Shown here: positions 1 through 5,188 of the stretch, in pieces
How the letters are laid out: each line of letters begins with the position of its first letter
Numbering within the stretch: the first letter of the stretch is position 1
Assembly: GCA_013817115.1 (NCBI GenBank)
Contig: JACDDG010000075.1
Span: forward strand, 1-9,415
Direction: 5' to 3'
Source of the DNA: Parachlamydiaceae bacterium
GTDB taxonomy: Bacteria; Chlamydiota; Chlamydiia; Chlamydiales; Parachlamydiaceae
Length of the DNA stretch: 9,415 bases
The notes under the pieces: model-generated
What the model saw: the letters and a program-made list of their open reading frames with translations, nothing else
Told to the model about the DNA's origin: nothing
Database searches by the model: none
Translations under genes and position numbers: made by a program

Positions 1-121
1 CTTTCACGTCCAATTGCTTCCCACCCCACCTCACGGTGACGCAGTTATTTTCAGTTACAAAGGCTTGGCTACCTTTGACAAGGACTTTCACCTTGCTAAA
101 TGTGTACGCTCACGAGCGCAC
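1..121 (-). mobile_element. Group II intron, 5' end (partial, runs off left edge)
   Basis: Read on the minus strand from 121, the sequence starts GTGCG, the usual 5' end of bacterial group II introns. A CGCT/AGCG hairpin follows, then AAGGTGAAAGTCCTT (94 to 80), which holds the GGTGAAAGTCC signature of domain I. Further stems are CAAAGG/CCTTTG (77 to 58) and CACC-GTGA-GGTG (38 to 27), a hairpin capped by a GNRA-type tetraloop. Compact stems with no coding signal in this orientation fit a self-splicing ribozyme. Domains II-VI and any reverse transcriptase/maturase gene would lie left of the window. The 5' splice site is placed at 121/122, where homology to an intact repeat copy stops. The plus strand has an open frame over 2-190, but it is simply the antisense of this RNA. 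The family call rests on recalled consensus, not a covariance search. Confidence 0.75.
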
Positions 122-247
122 TGCAGCCCCATCGGGGCAAACCCGGCGTTAGAACATAACCACCAAAATTTTTGGAATGAATTCGCATGACTCATCATCA
201 TTAATGTGGATATGATCCAACCCCGGGTTTGCCCCTTCAGGGCTGCA
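122..247. repeat. Inverted pair of a palindromic repeat; left copy split by the intron
   Basis: Bases 122-168 are the inverted complement of 201-247, with 36 of 47 positions matching and 32 nt between the arms. The best-conserved part is the CCGGGTTTGCCCC block and the following GGGCTGCA. The right copy continues beyond 247 into a longer unit. The left copy, read on the minus strand, stops matching at GGCTGCA and switches to the intron's GTGCG. The left arm has its own small hairpin, GCCCC-gat-GGGGC, directly before the intron. A short frame over 206-445 crosses this area but has no ribosome binding site and is made of repeats, so no gene is called. Confidence 0.75.
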
Positions 248-290
248 CCAGGGGAGAGACTTCTACCGCTTTTCCAGAGCTCCGCGGCAG
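225..290 (+). repeat. Dispersed repeat unit, copy 1
   Basis: This GC-rich unit begins GGGTTTGCCCC and runs through CAGGGCTGCA and CTTCTACCGC to AGAGCTCCGCGG. It aligns along its whole length with the next unit at 307-375, sharing the order GCCCC, TCAGGG, AGAC, ACCGCT and GAGCTCCG. The two form a degenerate tandem pair. It is the intact counterpart of the copy interrupted by the intron at 121/122. Confidence 0.6.
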
Positions 291-301
291 TTTTTAATCG
301 A

Positions 302-379
302 CCCATAGTTTGGCCCCCTCAGGGCCTACACTATGGGCTAGACATATACCGCTCCCTCTGGAGCTCCGGACACATTGCT
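302..379 (+). repeat. Dispersed repeat unit, copy 2, with hairpin
   Basis: Bases 310-379 match 5051-5119 at about 62 of 70 positions with one gap, so this is a real dispersed repeat. The unit can fold: CCCATAGT (302-309) pairs with ACTATGGG (330-337), and inside it GGCCC (312-316) pairs with GGGCC (322-326). A second perfect palindrome, GGAGCTCC, lies near 359-366. No coding potential or transposase is evident, so it may be a REP-like or miniature mobile element, or a structured RNA. Confidence 0.75.
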
Positions 380-433
380 GGCTTAGCAACCTACGCTATT
401 GTAACTTGCTTGAATCTCAGGTATTATTGTAAA

Positions 434-462
434 TTGAACACTTAAAAACTTAAACTTAATGT
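434..462 (+). promoter_or_regulatory. Candidate promoter of the Nudix gene
   Basis: TTGAAC (434-439), a 17-nt spacer and TAATGT (457-462) form a weak sigma-70-like promoter about 20 bp before the start codon. The setting is AT-rich and follows directly on the GC-rich repeats. The -10 box matches the consensus poorly. Confidence 0.3.
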
Positions 463-481
463 AAAAGCAAAGCAGGGTCTT

Positions 482-1162
482 ATGGACGAATTGAGTAACC
501 GGTCGCGATATCCAATATCTGTAGACAGCATAATATTTGGTTACACTGATCGCCGGCTAAAGGTAGCCCTTATTCAAAGAAAGAAGGTTCCCTTCAGAGG
601 GATGTGGGCTATTCCAGGTGGCTTTATGGAAAATGATGAAACTGTAGAAGACACTGCATTCAGAGAGCTGGAAGAGGAAACTGGAATTCGTGATGTTTAT
701 CTAGAAGAATTCGGCGTATTTAGCAAACGAGGTAGAGACCCTCGGGGTCCGACGATCACTGTGGCCTTCTTTGCGCTTATAGACTCAACTCAATGTAAGC
801 TAACAGCAACCGCTGATGCTGAAGTTGCCCAATGGTGGCCGGCTTATGAAATTCCAGATCTGGCTTTCGATCATAATGAAATCTATAACAAAGCCCTAAC
901 TGCACTGAGAATAGCCTTAAAGACTAAGCCTATAGCTTTTAAATTGTTGCCAAAGGAATTTACATTGACCGAACTGCAAAATCTTTATGAACAGGTATTT
1001 GCGGTGACATTAGATAAACGAAATTTTCGCAAGAAAGCTCTAGAGATAGAATCAATTGTTGCAACAAAAAATAAGACGGCAGGTCATAGACAGCGGCCTG
1101 CACTGTTATACAGATATGATTCCAGCGCCTCAGGTGAAAACACACAAGGGCTTTCTTTTTGA
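482..1162 (+). CDS. Nudix hydrolase with NrtR-like C-terminal winged helix
   Basis: This 226-residue cytoplasmic protein has a complete Nudix box at residues 47-69: G47, E53, R61-E62-L63, E65-E66 and G68. That is the magnesium-binding site for cleaving nucleoside diphosphate-X substrates. The RDPRGP stretch (85-90) is typical of the ADP-ribose pyrophosphatase/NrtR branch. From about residue 155, FTLTELQNLYEQV, then LDKRNFRKK (177-185) and RPALLYRYD near the end, match the winged helix of NrtR regulators of NAD metabolism. Family knowledge therefore points to an ADP-ribose-sensing regulator or an ADP-ribose or related nucleotide hydrolase. The intact box suggests catalysis is kept. The ATG at 482 follows an AGGG at about 5 nt. 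No NAD gene adjoins it, so the target is unknown. Confidence 0.87.
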   Translation: MDELSNRSRYPISVDSIIFGYTDRRLKVALIQRKKVPFRGMWAIPGGFMENDETVEDTAFRELEEETGIRDVYLEEFGVFSKRGRDPRGPTITVAFFALIDSTQCKLTATADAEVAQWWPAYEIPDLAFDHNEIYNKALTALRIALKTKPIAFKLLPKEFTLTELQNLYEQVFAVTLDKRNFRKKALEIESIVATKNKTAGHRQRPALLYRYDSSASGENTQGLSF

Positions 1163-1225
1163 TAGAGTTTTTAAATGAGGCTATTTTCGACTATTAAACT
1201 TAATATTTAAACAAAGGGAATTCTT

Positions 1226-2221
1226 GTGTCTTTTAACATCAATCGTAAGCTTGTTTGTTGTTTTGCAACTATCGGAATTGCTGCATATTACAACTCCAAA
1301 AAACTAAATCGTTTTTTTATTTCAAGAAATGAGGTCCTTGTAACGAAAATCTTGTCGAATCAGGCAGTTCCAATTTATCCTATAACGTTAAATAGATCTA
1401 TTCAAGATATTACCAATGTTACCGACTCTGCGGAAAATATATTGCAAGAAAAGCTCAAGATCAATTTCATGTACGCTCATGAAGCAATTCTACATACCAA
1501 TGAAGTTTTGCCTCACGGGCCTCTTAATTACACTGATGATCTGACTGGAATTAGTGTCGACTTAATGTCTAAAATGGATTCAATGCGCACAGAGCAAGAT
1601 TTAATAATTCGGAACACCCTTCAATCTCATTATAATTTTGATAAAATTAACAAAGTAGTTGCAGATGTTGCCAAAAAACACAAAATCGGAAATTGCGGCG
1701 AGCAAGCTGCTGTCGCTTATTTGTACTTGAAACATGAAAAAAAACTTCGCAAGATTGATAAATTATGCCTTGTAAATGGAGATCACGCCTTTGTTGTCAT
1801 TGGAAGAGATCCTCTGAGCGATATTACAAAGCCTTTAACATGGGGCAAAACTGCTGTCGTATGCGACCCGTGGGGCAAAAAATATTTCCCTGCTGAACAA
1901 CTTTTTGATCAACTTAATAAAATTTCTGAAGAAATACTTTACATTCCTACTTTACACACTATCGGGTGGACATCTTTTGGTGACATCCCTCCGGAAGTAT
2001 CTATTTATCAGGGTTTAAAGTTCCACCAAAGAGTAAATAAAAAACTTTTCGCAGAGAAAGTGATCACCTCTTTGCCAGAGGCATGCACAGGCAGGGAAGT
2101 AATGATTAAAGCATGCTTAATTGATTATATCGAGAGAAAAGCTAAGCCAAAGGTTCCACCTTTACTTTCTAAAATCGAACAAGAAAAGGTGGAATTGGAA
2201 TGTGAGAGGTCTCGTTATTAA
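1226..2221 (+). CDS. Putative cysteine protease-like protein, possible secreted effector
   Basis: I do not recognise a named family. The 331-residue product starts at GTG, 6 nt after AAAGGGA. Residues 8-22 form a short hydrophobic stretch with two cysteines after a basic start, which could be a signal or anchor but is weak as a signal peptide. The central region has GNCGEQAA (C157), GDHAFVVIGR (H187) and VVCDPWGKKYFP (D214). That is the order and context of the Cys-His-Asp triad in YopT/AvrPphB-type and other papain-like enzymes. Residues 265-331 are charged and probably helical. In an intracellular bacterium, a stand-alone protein of this kind could be a type III effector, which is inference only. 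It ends tail to tail with the outer-membrane gene, sharing TTAA. A deamidase or transglutaminase-like activity is equally possible, and the fold call is tentative. Confidence 0.7.
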   Translation: MSFNINRKLVCCFATIGIAAYYNSKKLNRFFISRNEVLVTKILSNQAVPIYPITLNRSIQDITNVTDSAENILQEKLKINFMYAHEAILHTNEVLPHGPLNYTDDLTGISVDLMSKMDSMRTEQDLIIRNTLQSHYNFDKINKVVADVAKKHKIGNCGEQAAVAYLYLKHEKKLRKIDKLCLVNGDHAFVVIGRDPLSDITKPLTWGKTAVVCDPWGKKYFPAEQLFDQLNKISEEILYIPTLHTIGWTSFGDIPPEVSIYQGLKFHQRVNKKLFAEKVITSLPEACTGREVMIKACLIDYIERKAKPKVPPLLSKIEQEKVELECERSRY

Positions 2222-3435
2222 AATTGACGGCCCCAAGATATACCAACAATTTGATTCAGCGCCTTAGTTCTTATGTCGCCCCCACCCACTGCTAGAGGGA
2301 GTGTTCCATTCATGTGATCACGTAAGGATTGCATGTAAGCGATGCTAATTTCGTTGCAGCCTGATGCCCAAGAGATTCCTCCGCAGATATACTTATTAGG
2401 AAAATTGGTGGCAGCATTTACGTTGTTGTAAAGTTGAGAACTTGAAAATACAGGTCTTTGGTACTGGTAACCTGCTCTAAGAGTGAGATTTTCATTCACT
2501 TGATAAGCTATCCCAACTTTATATCTATCTTCATTGCGCCACCCTTGACCGGATCCCTCACTGCTGCCCAAGAGTTCTTCAAAAGTTAGCTTGTTTGAGA
2601 ACGCTCGTAAAGGTTGCCAAAATAATTTCTGATAATCAAAAGCAACAGTTAAGCCACAGGGGAAATCATAGCTGAATCCAGCTGTTACAATGCTAGGACC
2701 ATTAACTTTACCATATTCAGGGATAAGCCCGCGATATTTTTTAAATCGATGATTGAATATCTGTGATTCTAAGGCGATGCCTATATTTAGCCTTTCGAAA
2801 AATTTTCCTATCCAACCGATATGAAAGCCTATTCCGGGGCGATAGTCATAACCTTTATTTGTTAAATGAGTTGGGGCTGAACTTATAGCCTTTAATCTTT
2901 GTGCACCTTCATTTTTGAATTGTGACATTGCTAAGTTAACTCCGACACCGATGGAATGGTTTTCGTTAATTTTCCACGCAACGCAAGGCTTAACTATGAG
3001 TTGCAAGAAAGTTAATCTAAATTTGCTTGTTCCATAAATTGGAATGAATGTTCCATAATTGACTGCTGCACCACGGCCAAAAGTACATACTCCCATTGAA
3101 AGGCAAGAAAAATCTTTTTTGATTCCTCCCAGTGGAACGAAAAAATCCGGTGAGCTATTAAAGGTTCTCTTTGAAATTAGGGCGTTATTTTGGATTTTAA
3201 CATCGTCATAAGGTCTGGTATACGTTAAATTCACATCGAATCTGTCGTTTAGAAACGCTATCCCAGCAGGATTTGCAGCCATCACAAAAGTATCTAAGGG
3301 GATTGCGACGGATACGCCACCCATGGCTTGAGACTTAGTTCCCTCTGCCGGTATTGGCACGCTGGCGTAAGCTCCGGTGGAAATAAGCGAACACATAATT
3401 GCATTAAGTTGAACAAATTTTCTAAGTGTACTCAT
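2218..3435 (-). CDS. FadL/OMPP1-like outer-membrane beta-barrel protein
   Basis: The 405-residue product has a signal peptide (basic MSTLRK start, hydrophobic 8-20, AYA then S25 as the likely cleavage site). It ends in phenylalanine (ISWGRQF), the C-terminal signature of barrel proteins inserted by BamA. Residues 36-62 (QAMGGVSVAIP, then AANPAGIAF) match the N-terminal hatch of the FadL/OMPP1 long-chain fatty acid transporter family. Alternating strands with aromatic ends follow, for example LRAGYQYQRP at 319-328. A likely role is uptake of fatty acids or other hydrophobic compounds. The mature part has six cysteines (111, 117, 151, 260, 351, 360), unusual for FadL but in keeping with disulfide-linked chlamydial envelopes. 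AGGTAAG lies just before the ATG. No terminator separates it from the convergent gene. The exact substrate cannot be told. Confidence 0.85.
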   Translation of the reverse strand: MSTLRKFVQLNAIMCSLISTGAYASVPIPAEGTKSQAMGGVSVAIPLDTFVMAANPAGIAFLNDRFDVNLTYTRPYDDVKIQNNALISKRTFNSSPDFFVPLGGIKKDFSCLSMGVCTFGRGAAVNYGTFIPIYGTSKFRLTFLQLIVKPCVAWKINENHSIGVGVNLAMSQFKNEGAQRLKAISSAPTHLTNKGYDYRPGIGFHIGWIGKFFERLNIGIALESQIFNHRFKKYRGLIPEYGKVNGPSIVTAGFSYDFPCGLTVAFDYQKLFWQPLRAFSNKLTFEELLGSSEGSGQGWRNEDRYKVGIAYQVNENLTLRAGYQYQRPVFSSSQLYNNVNAATNFPNKYICGGISWASGCNEISIAYMQSLRDHMNGTLPLAVGGGDIRTKALNQIVGISWGRQF

Positions 3436-3483
3436 TTCTTACCTATATTTAAGTCTTGGCACTAAACTCCACCTGTTCCGTAG

Positions 3484-3510
3484 TGAATATGCGAGACGAA
3501 AATATGTCAA
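3484..3510 (-). promoter_or_regulatory. Candidate promoter of the outer-membrane gene
   Basis: On the minus strand, TTGACA (3510 to 3505) matches the -35 consensus perfectly. TATTCA (3489 to 3484) follows after 15 nt, slightly short of the usual 16-18. An A/T tract directly upstream (3511-3535) could act as an UP element. The predicted leader would be about 40 nt. Confidence 0.4.
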
Positions 3511-3614
3511 TAATTTTTTTTGTTTTTTAATTTTGAGTAAAATGTAGACGTTCTTTTTTTAAAAAAAACGAAGGGATGAGGTGGGTGAATGGAACGTTCT
3601 TCCACTAAATTCTA

Positions 3615-3642
3615 TTTTCATAAATTTATCAAAAAGTATAGT
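3615..3642 (+). promoter_or_regulatory. Candidate promoter of the membrane-protein pair
   Basis: TTTTCA (3615-3620), a 16-nt spacer and TATAGT (3637-3642) lie about 58 bp before the first ATG of the pair. The -10 is good and the -35 moderate. It would give a leader of roughly 50 nt that contains the palindrome at 3657-3670. Confidence 0.35.
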
Positions 3643-3656
3643 ATCGCCGTAAATCA

Positions 3657-3670
3657 TCAGCATGTGCTGA
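3657..3670. promoter_or_regulatory. 14-bp palindrome in the leader of the membrane-protein pair
   Basis: TCAGCA-TG-TGCTGA is a perfect palindrome with 6-nt arms. It lies between the candidate -10 box and the strong AGGAGG ribosome binding site (3686-3691). It could be an operator or a small leader hairpin. With only one copy seen, function is unproven. Confidence 0.35.
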
Positions 3671-3699
3671 CAACTTGAAAACCATAGGAGGATGACTTT

Positions 3700-4143
3700 A
3701 TGAACTCAAACTTAATTCAATATTCAAGCAATTCGTGGCTTCCCATACGTTTTTTTGATCATTTGCGCTTAGGATTTCAATCAGAAATTCAAGAACATCA
3801 GAAAAATAATTTAGAAAAATTGGGCGATGCTGGATTGTACCCAATTGAAAATTTGCCAAGGATTGTGTGGGATATAACTAAAAATCCTAGAGTAATTACA
3901 GCTGTAGGAACAGCATTTCTAATGTTAGCAGACTCCTATGCATTTTACCCTTCCGAGACAGAATCTTATGTGAGACGCGCTTATTCTCTTTTACCTGAAA
4001 TTCCTTTCTGGGCAATAAAATTTGGAGCCTACCTATTGAGTATTGAAACCATTGCTTCTTTTGGTGCTCGCGCAGAAGGACGATTTTGGAATACAAAATT
4101 GATGCAAGATTTCTATGCCCCTACAAACAAAAAAACAGATTGA
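3700..4143 (+). CDS. Small two-helix membrane protein, first of a paralogous pair (Inc-like?)
   Basis: The 147-residue protein belongs to no family I recognise. The ATG has a strong AGGAGG 8 nt upstream. The first 60 residues are soluble, with a charged segment at 28-42. Two hydrophobic segments follow at about 63-83 (VITAVGTAFLMLA) and 99-121 (PFWAIKFGAYLLSIETIA), separated by about 16 residues, with a short charged tail. The second half aligns with the next gene: P-x-x-ITA, FYP-x-E, W-x-[IV]-K, E-x-I and FG-x-R-x-x-GR are kept in order. A close pair of hydrophobic segments is the hallmark of chlamydial inclusion-membrane (Inc) proteins, so that location is possible. No N-terminal signal peptide is seen, so an inner-membrane protein is equally plausible. 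Confidence 0.75.
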   Translation: MNSNLIQYSSNSWLPIRFFDHLRLGFQSEIQEHQKNNLEKLGDAGLYPIENLPRIVWDITKNPRVITAVGTAFLMLADSYAFYPSETESYVRRAYSLLPEIPFWAIKFGAYLLSIETIASFGARAEGRFWNTKLMQDFYAPTNKKTD

Positions 4144-4150
4144 TTAGCCA

Positions 4151-4609
4151 ATGAATTATTTTCATACATTAAGGGACTTTGTTAATTTTGCTACAGCTCG
4201 TGAATTTTGGCATGAGAAAATGGATGAAGGTGTATTCGCTTATGAAAAAAATAAAACGGAACAAATAGGCGAATTTCTCATACGTCCGATTGTTAAACCT
4301 TTCGATAGTACTTTGAAGCGTATTCGAGAGCCTTATATGATAACAGCTTTGACAATTGCGGCAATTAGTAGCGTCACACTCGTTTTTTACCCTGAAGAGT
4401 GTGTCGAAAAAATTAGAAATGTTTTTCCTATAGTGTCATTTCTCAAACCTTGGATTGTAAAACTGGCTGTTTTTACTGGCACCGAAGCCATTATTTTTGG
4501 TTTTGGAACAAGAACGATTGGGAGGCTATCGCAAGGGGATTTGATAACGGCATGGAACAGCAAATCTATTGTCGCTATTCCGTTAGGTGCTGTAATAGAA
4601 CAACAGTAG
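4151..4609 (+). CDS. Small two-helix membrane protein, second of a paralogous pair
   Basis: The 152-residue protein starts 7 nt after the stop of its upstream paralogue. It has no clear Shine-Dalgarno of its own, so translation is probably coupled and the two are made together. Hydrophobic segments lie at about 61-80 (PYMITALTIAAISSVTLVFY) and 97-118, at the same relative positions as in the neighbour. FYPEE (79-83), W101-x-x-K104, TEAIIFGFGTR (111-121) and GR (124-125) correspond to the partner. The N-terminal 50 residues are charged and differ from the neighbour, as expected after an old duplication with divergence of the soluble head. The function is unknown. The pair may form a heteromeric membrane complex, which is inference. 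Confidence 0.75.
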   Translation: MNYFHTLRDFVNFATAREFWHEKMDEGVFAYEKNKTEQIGEFLIRPIVKPFDSTLKRIREPYMITALTIAAISSVTLVFYPEECVEKIRNVFPIVSFLKPWIVKLAVFTGTEAIIFGFGTRTIGRLSQGDLITAWNSKSIVAIPLGAVIEQQ

Positions 4610-4645
4610 CAATTAAGAATCAAATTGATGCCGTTTAAAACTTAT

Positions 4646-4916
4646 CCTGAAAATCTTTTTGTAGTCCACAGCTAAGGCTCTGCCGCAACTGGGGAAAGAG
4701 TAAAGGAGCCTTCGTTCCCTGGAGGGGGACTTCTTTTTTAAGCCTCTAAGGAGTTTATAAAAAATTATTTGTGGCCATAGGCTCGACGCTCACAAGTTTC
4801 TTTTACAGTTATTTGGGGGATTTAAAAAGAGGTCCCCCAACCGGGGACAAAAACACCTTTGTTCTCCCCACAGCTGCGGCAGAGCCTTAGCTGTGGGCTA
4901 CAAAAAGAATTTCGGG
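4646..4916. repeat. 271-bp foldback (long inverted-repeat) element
   Basis: The two halves are near mirror images. Bases 4646-4700 pair with 4862-4916, including a perfect 22-bp block (4666-4687 with 4875-4896). An inner block, GGGGGACTTCTTTTTTAA (4725-4742), pairs with about 4821-4837. The part between aligns more loosely, leaving a unique centre of about 75 bp. Inside the right arm, CCCACAGCT and AGCTGTGGG form a further local hairpin. No frame in it looks like a protein, and I see no convincing target-site duplication. A non-autonomous foldback/MITE-like element is the best reading. It could also stop transcription from the membrane-protein pair, or be transcribed as a long hairpin RNA. 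Confidence 0.8.
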
Positions 4917-5050
4917 GGAGCGTTTTTTTTTGTAAAACATTGAGTTAAAAGCATGATTCCAATGCCTTGCCTTACGTAGCCCCTAGATGTTTCGCAGCGA
5001 TTAGGCTAGATCATTTTCTCGTTTAAGTTTTAGCTTGTTACTTAGAAAAA

Positions 5051-5119
5051 TTGGCCCCCTTAGGGCCTACACTATGGGCTTGACTACTACCGCTCCCCCT
5101 GAGCTCCGGGCACATTGCT
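5051..5119 (+). repeat. Dispersed repeat unit, copy 3
   Basis: It matches 310-379 closely. Shared blocks include AGGGCCTACACTATGGGCT, ACCGCTCC and GAGCTCCGG, and both end in CACATTGCT. This copy lacks the CCCATAG left arm present at 302-308, so only the inner GGCCC/GGGCC stem can form. It lies about 70 bp beyond the stop codon of the dehydrogenase operon, where it could affect the 3' end of that transcript. The rest of the gene-free stretch around it, 4917-5050 and 5120-5188, shows nothing I can name. Confidence 0.75.
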
Positions 5120-5188
5120 ATATGAGAGCTAAGATTTAGATGCTTAAATGAGGCACAGCTTCGAAAATTTGTTCAAAAAACACACACC

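Noticed and set aside
2..190. Plus-strand open frame without a start, reaching the left edge, as the 3' end of a protein gene
   Set aside because: Its first 120 bases are the antisense of the group II intron hairpins and the rest is repeat. The translation resembles no protein family I know.
122..379. CRISPR array
   Set aside because: The units are diverged, about 65-80 bp long, partly inverted, and lack short identical repeats with uniform unique spacers. No cas genes are present.
206..445. 79-residue plus-strand frame as a small gene
   Set aside because: It lies over the tandem repeat units, lacks a ribosome binding site, and its composition follows the repeats.
3550..3572. T/A-rich inverted tract as an intrinsic terminator
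   Set aside because: The stem is almost all A-T pairs with no GC-rich part, and it lies between divergent genes, where no transcript needs to end.
4646..4916. tRNA, rRNA or riboswitch in the foldback region
   Set aside because: No cloverleaf with conserved T-loop or CCA, and no known riboswitch core. The long mirror symmetry is explained by an inverted repeat.
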